Positions 33,516-40,678 of a stretch of DNA of 40,678 nt are shown piece after piece (position 1 is the stretch's first letter; every line of letters starts with the position of its first letter). Source of the stretch: DAONDQ01 sp035402645. Its GTDB lineage: Bacteria > Cloacimonadota > Cloacimonadia > Cloacimonadales > DAONDQ01. Where the stretch lies: the NCBI GenBank assembly GCA_035402645.1, contig DAONDQ010000012.1:1-40678 (forward strand). The letters run 5' to 3'. A program made the position numbers and the translations under genes. Under the pieces are notes generated by a model, which was not told the DNA's origin, ran no database searches, and saw only the letters and a program-made list of their open reading frames with translations.

Positions 33516-33657
33516 TAGCGCTCGGGTTTCAACCCGGCGTTTGGATAATAATGAAGATAAGTCCCATGGGGACGGCACATGCTAATGATTCACGTTTCGT
33601 CCCTACGGGACTGTACTTCAATGTGTTTTTTTTCGCCGGGTTGAAACCCGAGCGCTA
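33516..33657. repeat. 142-bp element with perfect 24-bp terminal inverted repeats
   Basis: The end at 33516-33539 (TAGCGCTCGGGTTTCAACCC plus GGCG) is the exact complement of the end at 33634-33657. Each end is itself partly palindromic (CGGGTT/AACCCG). The 94-bp interior has hairpins GTCCCATGGGGAC and GTCCCTACGGGAC. A CATCCCAATGGGATG hairpin flanks the left side. No ORF, no clear target-site duplication. It is MITE-like or REP-like. Confidence 0.85.
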
Positions 33658-33682
33658 ATATGTTGTGTCCTTCCAGGACAAT

Positions 33683-33709
33683 GGAGACGTTCGTATAGGT
33701 CGTCTCTAC
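33683..33709. repeat. GAGACG...CGTCTCTAC hairpin
   Basis: GGAGACG pairs with CGTCTCT over an 11-nt loop; inverted relative of the hairpin at 20211. Confidence 0.6.
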
Positions 33710-33803
33710 ATTCACCTATTTGAAGTCCGCACATCCCCTAATCCTGTTTATTATAAAGTCTCGAAGGATATTTGAACTCTAAAAGTTCCCTGTGTCTCAT
33801 GAG

Positions 33804-33919
33804 TGATTCCAATCTGATTCCAATCCCATACCAATCGGATTCCAATCTCATACCAATCTCTCGGGATTGGAATGGCATTGGTATGAGATACGGATTGCAT
33901 ACGTATGACATTGGATGGC
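33804..33919. repeat. 11-bp-phased inverted repeat array, locus 2
   Basis: Five 11-bp units ending in CCAATC start at 33804, 33815, 33826, 33837 and 33848 (TGATTCCAATC twice, CCATACCAATC, GGATTCCAATC, TCATACCAATC). Opposite-polarity 11-bp units start at 33865, 33876, 33887, 33898 and 33909 (GATTGGAATGG, CATTGGTATGA, GATACGGATTG, CATACGTATGA, CATTGGATGGC). GATTGGAATGG is identical to the first G-arm unit of locus 1. It ends 38 bp before a strong promoter. Confidence 0.87.
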
Positions 33920-33956
33920 TCCAAATAGCTTAATTAGCAGATATGACAGATTCCTA

Positions 33957-33985
33957 TTGACATTTTTCCTTTTCATTGCTAATCT
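33957..33985 (+). promoter_or_regulatory. Sigma-70-type promoter of the response-regulator/kinase operon
   Basis: TTGACA (33957-33962), 17 nt, TAATCT (33980-33985), 52 nt before the ATG at 34038. Confidence 0.65.
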
Positions 33986-34037
33986 TATTTTTTAGTAATT
34001 GGTCAAATATATAAAATTCATCTGATAAGGGGTAAAA

Positions 34038-34490
34038 ATGGCTGAAAGGACTATCCTGCTGATTGAAGATAATCCTGATGACATCGATCTTACTATCCGC
34101 GCCCTGAAAAAAAACAGAATCGATAACCAAGTCGTCGTCATGACGGATGGTGCAACTGCAATCGATTACCTGCATAACGAAGGCAGCTATGCCAATGCTG
34201 ACGAAACACCGATGCCCGCATTGATTCTCCTGGACCTGAAACTTCCGAAGATGAGTGGATTGGAAGTGCTTCAGAGCATTCGTTCGCATCCACGTACCAA
34301 ACTTCTGCCGGTTGTTATCCTCACCTCTTCCAGGGAAGAGAGAGACCTTCTTGTTGCCTATTCGCTCGGTGCCAACAGCTATATCCGGAAACCTATCGAT
34401 TTCAACCATTTCATGTATGCGATTGAACAAATCGGAAGTTATTGGCTGGTGATCAATGAGCTTCCGCCAATGCAAGGGGAGAGCATATGA
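34038..34490 (+). CDS. Single-domain response regulator, Rcp1 type
   Basis: 150 aa, one receiver domain only. The acidic pair is IEDNPDD, the phospho-acceptor D66 is in LLDLKLPKMSG, the Thr/Ser switch is in VVILTSS, and K118 is in SYIRKPID. The variant LKLPKxxG and the C-terminal VINELPP are typical of Rcp1-like regulators that work with phytochrome or hybrid kinases. AAGGGG precedes the ATG. Its last codons overlap the next gene by 4 nt (ATGA), so the two are translated together. Confidence 0.93.
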   Translation: MAERTILLIEDNPDDIDLTIRALKKNRIDNQVVVMTDGATAIDYLHNEGSYANADETPMPALILLDLKLPKMSGLEVLQSIRSHPRTKLLPVVILTSSREERDLLVAYSLGANSYIRKPIDFNHFMYAIEQIGSYWLVINELPPMQGESI

Positions 34491-36430
34491 AAAAGAATCT
34501 GAAAGTGATCTTCATCGAGGACAATGAAAATGACATCATGCTGATGCGTCGTGAATTGCAGGTTGCAGGCTATGAAGTGGTGCATACCCAGGTTCAATCT
34601 GAAAAGGATTTCAGGAATAAACTCGAAACCAATACATGGGATCTCATCATCTGTGATTATGTTCTTCCTCAGTTCAATGGAAACGTAGCACTCGAGATCT
34701 ATAACGACATGCAAATCGAGATTCCCTTCATCATTGTGTCCGGACTGATCGGTGAAGACAGGGCTGTGAGTATGATCAAAGCCGGAGCCAATGACTACGT
34801 ACTGAAAAACAATCTCGCACGCTTTATTCCCGCTGTGGAGAGGGCGTTGCAGGAATATGATCTGAAACACCAGCACCACTTGGAAGAAGTTCGCCGGAAA
34901 ATGGCAGAGATAGAGATCCGCAAACTATCCCGTGCAGTGGAGCAAAGCCCCGTCATGATCATGATGACGGACGCAAATGGAGAGATTGAGTATGTGAATC
35001 CAAAATTCACAGAGATCACAGGTTATTCTTCGGAAGAAGTGATCGGTCACAATCCCCGTTTCCTGAAATCAGGAGAGACACCCCAAAACGCTTATGCTGA
35101 ACTCTGGCAAACCATTATCGCAGGAAATGAATGGCACGGTGAATTCCACAATAAGAAGAAAAATGGTGAATTGTATTGGGAATCCGTATCCATTTCACCT
35201 GTAAAAGATGATAATGGAAACCTGGTCAGTTTCCTGGCTGTGAAGGAAGATATCACAGAAAGAAAGAATATCCAGCACGACCTCATCGTGGCAAAGGAAA
35301 AGGCGGAAGAATCATCCAGGCTGAAGGAATCCCTTCTCAGTAATATGAGCCATGAACTACGAACACCGATGAATGCGATCATCGGTTTTGCCGATTTCCT
35401 GACACAGGAGAACCTGACGGAATCCCAACTGGATATGGTGCAGAATATCATTGTCTCTGCGCAGCGTCTGATATCCACCATCACTTCGATCCTCGATCTT
35501 GCCATGCTGGAATCGGAAAGCGTGAAACCAAAATACAAGATCATCGAGGTTGGCGAAGTCCTACCCTCCATCATCAAGAATCATCGGAGTCATGCAGAAA
35601 AGAGCAATTTGCGGATACGCTTCGATTCAGTACCGGAAGGTTTCAAGGTCAATGTGGATGAGCGTATCTTCACCAGGATCATGGATAATTTGATCGAAAA
35701 TGCCATCAAATACACGGAAAAAGGTGAAATCTACATCTCCAACGGGAAGGAAATCAAAGACGGGAAAGAATGGGTCATCATCCGTGTACATGACACAGGT
35801 ATTGGGATTGCACCTGAAAATTTGAAACTGATCTTTGATGAATTCAGGCAGGTCAGTGAAGGCTACGGGAGGAATTTCGAAGGAGTGGGACTCGGATTAA
35901 GTCTTGCCAAAAAATCTGCTGAATTACTCGGCGGGAAGTTGGAAGTTCAAAGCACACAAGGCGAAGGCTCCACCTTCTCTCTTATACTGCCCTCTTCTTA
36001 CATAACCATAGAACCAGTTGAAATGCAGGAAGATCTCACAGAATCGAAAGTCAGTGAAAGTGCGTACTTGAACAAGAAGATATTGGTCGTGGAAGACAAT
36101 CCATTCAATTCAGAAGTCATTCGCAATTATCTCAGGGAATGCAACTCCATCGTTTATACCCGTGATGGGGTGATGGCAATCCATCTTGCAACCCAGAAAC
36201 ATTTTGATATGATACTGATGGATATAAACCTTGGGATCGGTCTGAATGGAGTGGAAACAGCCCAAAGAATCCGCAAAATGCCCGGGTACGAAAAGACACC
36301 CATTATCGCCGTCACGGGTTATGCCATGATTGGAGATAAGGAAGCACTGCTGGAAAAAGGATTTGAGGACTACATTTCAAAACCATTCTCGAAAGATGAA
36401 ATCATAGCAGTTGTGCAGAAGTGGAGTTGA
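34487..36430 (+). CDS. Hybrid histidine kinase (REC-PAS-HisKA-HATPase-REC), soluble
   Basis: 647 aa, no transmembrane segment. N-terminal receiver (5-122, phospho-acceptor D57), PAS domain (about 146-258, with GYSSEEVIGHNPRFLKSGETP and the PAC ending VKEDITERK), HisKA with SNMSHELRTPMNAIIG (H289), HATPase (N box NLIENAIKYT, HDTGIGI, GVGLGLSLAKK) and a C-terminal receiver (about 530-647, D579, K632). The receiver at the front suggests it is itself switched by another phospho-donor, perhaps through the coupled Rcp1-like protein. No DNA-binding output is present; the target is unknown. Confidence 0.95.
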   Translation: MKKNLKVIFIEDNENDIMLMRRELQVAGYEVVHTQVQSEKDFRNKLETNTWDLIICDYVLPQFNGNVALEIYNDMQIEIPFIIVSGLIGEDRAVSMIKAGANDYVLKNNLARFIPAVERALQEYDLKHQHHLEEVRRKMAEIEIRKLSRAVEQSPVMIMMTDANGEIEYVNPKFTEITGYSSEEVIGHNPRFLKSGETPQNAYAELWQTIIAGNEWHGEFHNKKKNGELYWESVSISPVKDDNGNLVSFLAVKEDITERKNIQHDLIVAKEKAEESSRLKESLLSNMSHELRTPMNAIIGFADFLTQENLTESQLDMVQNIIVSAQRLISTITSILDLAMLESESVKPKYKIIEVGEVLPSIIKNHRSHAEKSNLRIRFDSVPEGFKVNVDERIFTRIMDNLIENAIKYTEKGEIYISNGKEIKDGKEWVIIRVHDTGIGIAPENLKLIFDEFRQVSEGYGRNFEGVGLGLSLAKKSAELLGGKLEVQSTQGEGSTFSLILPSSYITIEPVEMQEDLTESKVSESAYLNKKILVVEDNPFNSEVIRNYLRECNSIVYTRDGVMAIHLATQKHFDMILMDINLGIGLNGVETAQRIRKMPGYEKTPIIAVTGYAMIGDKEALLEKGFEDYISKPFSKDEIIAVVQKWS

Positions 36431-36475
36431 TGGGAAGAAGCAAATAACGATTAGATTCCTTATTTAACACTTCCC

Positions 36476-36576
36476 CCCTTGGGAAGAATAGTGGATTTTT
36501 CACTTCGACTAAAATCCCCCTTGGAAAGAATAGATGAATTTTCACTTCGTCTAAAATCCCCCCTTGGGAAGGGGGG
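36476..36576. repeat. 42-bp direct repeat (two copies plus a fragment) with C6/G6 palindrome
   Basis: Units at 36476-36517 and 36518-36559 match closely (CCCTTGGGAAGAATAG..., ...TTTTCACTTCG.CTAAAATCC) and run into CCCCCCTT-GGG-AAGGGGGG (36558-36576). The short open frame across it (from 36479) only reflects the in-frame repeat. The gap 36431-36729 holds no gene. Confidence 0.75.
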
Positions 36577-36709
36577 ATTATGGGTGGTTGTTGTCATTCT
36601 ATACTGTCTAACTGATAGTTGTCCCTTGTCCCATCATATATCTTCCCCTTCCCAAGGGAAAGTTGGAGTAAATCTTATTTATTAAATTATCACCCAGTCA
36701 TCTATTCTT

Positions 36710-36728
36710 CCCCCCTTGGGAAGGGGGG
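36710..36728. repeat. C6/G6 palindrome before the recG stop
   Basis: CCCCCCTT-GGG-AAGGGGGG, identical to 36558-36576. On the minus strand it follows the recG stop by 2 nt and might serve as its terminator, though no T-run follows. Confidence 0.65.
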
Positions 36729-36729
36729 T

Positions 36730-38813
36730 CTAATAACTAATCATCTTCTCCCGCACCAGATACTCTGCCATATACTTCTTGTGAAGTAATCGGTGTTCAG
36801 GTTTTTCCAACGAATAATCAGAAGAAATGATCTCAAATGCCTCCAATCTTGCCAATCGCAGCATCTCCTGGTCTTTGATCAGGTTTGCATGCTTGAAGAC
36901 AGGCATCCCGGATTGCTCTTTCCCGAAGAATTCACCAGGTCCGCGCAGTTCGAGGTCTTTCTCTGCTATTACAAAACCATCCTGTGTAGATACCATGGTA
37001 TTCAATCTTTCCCTGCCAATGGAGGAAATGGGAGGATAAGATACCAAATAGCAATAAGAGGTTTCCGTCCCTCGTCCAACACGCCCCCGCAGTTGATGAA
37101 GCTGCGCCAGACCGAATCTCTCCGCGTGCTCTATCATCATGACCGTGGCATTGGCAACATCCACTCCAACCTCGATTACGGTCGTGGAAACAAGTATCCC
37201 GATCTCATTGGATTGGAAACCATGCATGATCTCATTCTTCTGCTCATTGGTCATTCGGCCGTGCAGGATGGCTGATCGATACTGGGGAAATATCTCTTCT
37301 GATATTTGCTTGAATAAAGTCTCTGCATCGAGTAAATCACTCTTTTCAGACTCCTCGATCAGGGGACAGACTATATAGACCTGTCGTCCCTTCACCAGTT
37401 CCTTTTCCAGTTCACCGTACATCTCCCCTTTTTGCTTCGCATTATGCCATATAGTCTTGACCGGTTTCCGATTGGGAGGCATTTCATCGATGCGGCTGAC
37501 TTCCAAATCACCGAATACAGTCATCGCCAAAGACCGGGGAATGGGAGTAGCAGAAAGATACAAAAGGTCAGGATGAGTCCCGGCTTTTCGATATAACTCA
37601 GCCCGTTGTTCAACACCAAAGCGATGCTGTTCATCTATGGCAGCAAAACCAATTTTGTAATATTCGACATCCTTCTGAATGAGTGCGTGGGTACCGATAA
37701 TGATCTGTATGCTGCCATTCCTGATATCTTCCTTCACCTGGTTCTTCCCCTTGTAGGAACCACCTTTCAGCAAGGCAATATGAATGTCGGGCTGGTTCTG
37801 CAATAGAGACTGGATATTCCTGTAATGCTGTTCGGCAAGTATCTCGGTTGGTGCCATGATCACAGCCTGGTATCCATTCTCCACGGCAAGCAGCATGGCA
37901 AAAAGAGTTACGACTGTCTTACCAGAGCCCACATCTCCCTGGAGGAGTCTCTGCATAGGTCTTGGCTTTTCCATATCGGTAAATATCTCGTTGATGACTC
38001 TCTTCTGAGCAGCCGTCAATTGGAAGGGAAGTGTATTCTTCAGTTTTGTAGTATATGTCTTTTGCGTTTTGAATGAATAGCCCTGCACTTCTTCCTGGAT
38101 ATGATATCTGCTTCTTGCCCATAACAACTGGGTATAGAGGAATTCCTCAAAGACAAAGCGCTGCCTGACTGTTCTATTTCATCAGGGGGCTGGGTGAAGT
38201 GCATTTTCTGAAGTGCCACATTACGAGGTATGAACTCAAACTTCTTTAGTATCTCTTCCGGCAATGATTCTTCGATCTGATCTGCATACTGTGAGAAAGC
38301 CTGTACGACCAGGTTCCTCATGATCTTCATATTCAGGTTTTCCGTGAGAGAATAAATGGGCAGTGTGGTCCGGTTCTTCCAAAAACCTGTTTCCTCTTCT
38401 TCATCTTCCAGAATTTCGTATTCAGGATGAACGATCTGCAGTCTTCCCCCGAATTCAGTGATCATTCCGCTTACCCACATTCGTGCACCGGGCTTGATCT
38501 GCTTCGTCAACCACTCCCCATAACGGAACCAGGTGCACAGAAGGCTGCTCTTGCCGTCGCTGATCACAACATTCAATTGGGATTTACCACCGGAGAGTTT
38601 CCTTATCTGGAAATCAATGATGTTACCCACAACGGCTGCCTGCAATCCAGGCATGAGTTCATAGATGGAAGTATTGACCTGGCGGTTGATATACATACGC
38701 GGGAAATACTCCATCAGGTCACCAATGGTACGAATATCCAGGTGACGAAGAAGCCTGGCTCGATGTTCACCGACGCCTTTCAGGAATTGGATATCAGACT
38801 GTAAATCGCTCAT
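36730..38813 (-). pseudogene. recG: ATP-dependent DNA helicase RecG, split by a -1 frameshift
   Basis: Two overlapping minus-strand frames give a complete RecG of about 695 aa. The N-part (38813 to about 38170) has the wedge/OB region (LKGVGEHRARLLRHLDIRTIGDLMEYFP, AAVVGNIIDFQI). The C-part (about 38170 to 36730) has RFVFEEFLYTQLLWARS, Walker A LLQGDVGSGKT, DEQH (in FAAIDEQHRFGV), LSATPIPRSLA, TTVIEVGVDVANA and RGRVGRG. The break is at about 38168-38172: one base is missing, so the N-frame runs on into an unrelated tail to 38040. No slippery homopolymer is there, so programmed frameshifting is unlikely. RecG remodels stalled forks and Holliday junctions. It is either a real mutation or an assembly error; start ATG 38813 rather than GTG 38837 is likely. 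Confidence 0.88.
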
Positions 38814-38975
38814 ACAGTTTTTTGTATTTGAGTTCACATGCTGTCAATGGAAATTTAATGATGAAAACACATCCTTGGATATTTACTCTTATCAAGATTT
38901 TACTTTAGTTGCATCAGGAGTGTATTTTCTCTTCCATATACATAATATTTAACCTTGTTAAAAATAAATAATGGT

Positions 38976-38995
38976 TTTGGAAGGGTTTATGCATA
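38976..38995 (+). promoter_or_regulatory. Putative sigma-54 (-24/-12) promoter of the second secreted repeat protein
   Basis: TTTGGAAG-GGTTTA-TGCATA. GG (38979-38980) and GC (38991-38992) are 10 nt apart. Both hexamer and octamer are identical to the site at 1944-1963, and CTTGTTA lies upstream in both. Expected leader is about 29 nt to the ATG at 39033. The rest of 38838-39032 shows nothing further. Confidence 0.6.
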
Positions 38996-39032
38996 TTGTA
39001 AATTATGTGAATCTTTTTTGGCGGAGGTAATG

Positions 39033-40678
39033 ATGAAACACCGTGTATTTCTTTGTATTTTTCTTTTCAGTTTGGGACTTCAATTGTTATTTGCTGCACC
39101 TCAGATGTGGCAGAATGAACTTGCGATCAGGCAGGGAATGAACATCAACTGGACGCAGACCACTGCTGCCAATCCCGATGGTTCTATGATCATTGTATGG
39201 TCTGACACAAGATTCGGTGAAAGAGACCTATGGGCTCAGAAAGTCGATTGCGAAGGAAACTTCCTTTGGAACTGCGGAAATCCGCTTCTAATTACATCAG
39301 GTTCAAACCTTCAGATCAACCCTATCATTATACCAACTACTGACAATTGCCTGGTTATCGCTTGGATCAGCACTTACTATCCCAGTGAGGATCCCGTGCT
39401 TGCACAGAAAATCAACCAGAATGGTGAGGCTCTGTGGCAGGAAAATGGTATTGTGATAAGCGAAGACATGGATTTCAGAGACCCCTTATATGGTTGCTCC
39501 GATAACGCAGGTGGAGTATATCTGGCTTGGAATGCTTATGAGAATGATTCTGCCAATATCTATGCCGCTCATATACTTGCATCCGGGTGCAAAACCTGGG
39601 ATCCAAATGGGATTCAGCTCACCGATTCCATCATTGATAGGAATTTGTCCTGCATGATCGCAGATGGTGCAGGCGGATTTATTTTTGGTTATTTAGGAAG
39701 AAACAACTATCAACGTGATCTTTATTTGAATCGAATTCTCTTCAATGGCTCTTCCGCCTGGAATGGTGCAATCGTGGTGTCAGATGCAGTCCGTGACCAG
39801 GATCAGGCAGTAATCGCCTCGGATGGTACCGGTTCCTTCATTATCGCTTGGAGAGATAATAGAGAACTTAATTCTCATAAGATATTTGCACACAGAATCA
39901 ATAGAGATGGTCAGTTCCTCTGGAATGAACCAATCCTTGTGAGTACTGGTTTAACAACCTATAGCCAGAATTTGCCCCAGATAACCGGTGCCAGTGATTC
40001 AGGTGTGATCGTTGCCTGGAGTGATTTTAGGGATGGATATGAACATTCAAGACTATATGCTCAAAAAATATCTCCCAATGGTGACTTGGTTTGGAACAGT
40101 GAAGGTGTTCCCCTTTCTCAATCACAATCCGATCAGCAAAATCCAAGATTGACTAATGATGACGCAGGTGGCTGCTACTTTGTGTGGGAAGATACAAGAA
40201 ACGGAGGTTATTATATTCGGGATATATACGCCCAGCATATTACAAACAGCGGAACCACCTTATGGAATGATTATGGTTGTTGCATATGTAACAACTCATC
40301 TGACCAGTTTGCATCCAGTATCCAAAGGGCAAGTGATAAACTGCTCATCAGTTGGGCAGATTATCGAACAGGCTCATGCGACATTTATTACCAGGCTCTC
40401 TCCCATACCGGGAATCCGCTTCTTGAACAGAATGGAAAACTGGTTTGTCGTGGTATGGACGGAGATGCAATCGATCCCATATTATTAAAGCAATCGAATA
40501 ATGCTGTTCTGGTATGGAAAGACTCCCGTCAGTATTATTTCGGCTATAGGATATATTTCCAGATTGTTACTCCTGAGCATTCCCTGTTATTACCTGCCAA
40601 CGGAAAGCCTATCACCACTTATACCGGTCATGATCAATCAAACTTCTCTGCAACCATGGTATCTGATAATCAAATAGC
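39033..40678 (+). CDS. Secreted WxD-repeat protein, paralogue of the 2005-5040 gene (partial, runs off the window)
   Basis: At least 548 codons, no stop before the window end. Signal peptide at about 1-20 (MKHRVFLCIFLFSLGLQLLFA). The mature start APQMWQNELAIRQGMNINW parallels PAMWSNAVAIRQGLNIEW of the first paralogue, and then PDGSMIIVWSDTRFGERDLWAQKVD. The same WxDxR...IYAQ...G..LW repeats continue, and near the edge NGKPITTYTGHDQSNFSA matches NGKPITTFTGGNQENPSA. A type IX tail is expected beyond the window. CGGAGGT precedes; ATG 39033 is preferred over the adjacent ATG 39030 for spacing. Confidence 0.88.
   Translation, partial: MKHRVFLCIFLFSLGLQLLFAAPQMWQNELAIRQGMNINWTQTTAANPDGSMIIVWSDTRFGERDLWAQKVDCEGNFLWNCGNPLLITSGSNLQINPIIIPTTDNCLVIAWISTYYPSEDPVLAQKINQNGEALWQENGIVISEDMDFRDPLYGCSDNAGGVYLAWNAYENDSANIYAAHILASGCKTWDPNGIQLTDSIIDRNLSCMIADGAGGFIFGYLGRNNYQRDLYLNRILFNGSSAWNGAIVVSDAVRDQDQAVIASDGTGSFIIAWRDNRELNSHKIFAHRINRDGQFLWNEPILVSTGLTTYSQNLPQITGASDSGVIVAWSDFRDGYEHSRLYAQKISPNGDLVWNSEGVPLSQSQSDQQNPRLTNDDAGGCYFVWEDTRNGGYYIRDIYAQHITNSGTTLWNDYGCCICNNSSDQFASSIQRASDKLLISWADYRTGSCDIYYQALSHTGNPLLEQNGKLVCRGMDGDAIDPILLKQSNNAVLVWKDSRQYYFGYRIYFQIVTPEHSLLLPANGKPITTYTGHDQSNFSATMVSDNQI

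Noticed and set aside
33516..33657. Insertion sequence
   Set aside because: Only 142 bp, no transposase frame and no clear target duplication; called a structured repeat instead.
36479..36685. 68-aa protein
   Set aside because: The frame is open because of an in-frame 42-bp duplication in palindromic extragenic DNA; no ribosome site.
38168..38172. Programmed frameshift in recG
   Set aside because: No slippery sequence, internal Shine-Dalgarno or stimulatory stem at the junction; the N-frame continues another 40 codons or so before stopping.

Overview
The window looks like chromosomal DNA of a diderm bacterium of the FCB superphylum, most plausibly candidate phylum Cloacimonadota. This is inference, not a database result. 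The support is: a type-IX-style C-terminal sorting domain (YQNYPNPFNPET...) on a secreted repeat protein, a PorV/PorQ-like barrel, LptD and GmhB (an LPS-bearing outer membrane), a biotin-dependent methylmalonyl-CoA/oxaloacetate carboxyltransferase set, and a membrane pyrophosphatase. TGA is an ordinary stop here (several intact genes end in it).

Layout. 0-2 kb: minus-strand HAD phosphatase (cut by the window edge) behind a DUF512 radical-SAM-like protein. 2-5 kb: large secreted WxD-repeat protein behind a sigma-54-type promoter. 5-8.2 kb: lptD-gmhB. 8.2-8.4 kb: tRNA-Lys, tRNA-Glu(TTC), tRNA-Glu(CTC) on the minus strand with a good promoter. 8.5-9.4 kb: a SagB-type nitroreductase interrupted by one in-frame TGA. 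9.9-13.4 kb: hybrid histidine kinase plus two paralogous OmpA-domain periplasmic proteins, probably one operon. 13.4-16.4 kb: minus-strand HD phosphohydrolase - MFS transporter - DUF1838 operon. 16.5-18.8 kb: two overlapping outer-membrane barrel genes. 18.9-20.0 kb: MalK/UgpC-type ABC ATPase. 20.0-21.1 kb: about 1.1 kb of gene-free DNA packed with hairpins and an 11-bp-phased array. 21.1-24.9 kb: carboxyltransferase operon (12S-like subunit, a 60-aa small protein, and 5S-like subunit fused to a biotin carrier domain). 25.0-27.9 kb: small membrane protein and a divergent membrane pyrophosphatase on the minus strand. 28.3-29.5 kb: secreted protein plus PAS-like protein. 29.5-33.2 kb: the conserved translation operon rplM-rpsI-rpsB-tsf-pyrH-frr (minus strand). 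33.3-34.0 kb: second repeat-rich gap. 34.0-36.4 kb: Rcp1-type response regulator and multidomain hybrid kinase. 36.7-38.8 kb: recG, split by a frameshift. 39.0 kb to the end: a paralogue of the 2-kb secreted protein, again behind a sigma-54-type promoter.

How the genes fit together. The carboxyltransferase would exchange carboxyl groups between methylmalonyl-CoA and pyruvate/oxaloacetate (propionate metabolism), and the pyrophosphatase would recover PPi energy as an ion gradient; both suit an energy-limited anaerobe. The envelope genes, secreted repeat proteins and three two-component proteins form the surface and sensing part of the window.

The most unusual signals are: (1) matching -24/-12 promoters before the two secreted paralogues 37 kb apart, (2) three gene-free arrays built of exact 11-bp units arranged as C-rich then G-rich arms, two of them just upstream of the two signalling operons, (3) a pyrophosphatase lacking the Glu of the family signature motif, and (4) a heptamer G-rich repeat inside the start of gmhB. 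Two genes (sagB-like, recG) are broken by single-base events that could be real mutations or assembly errors.
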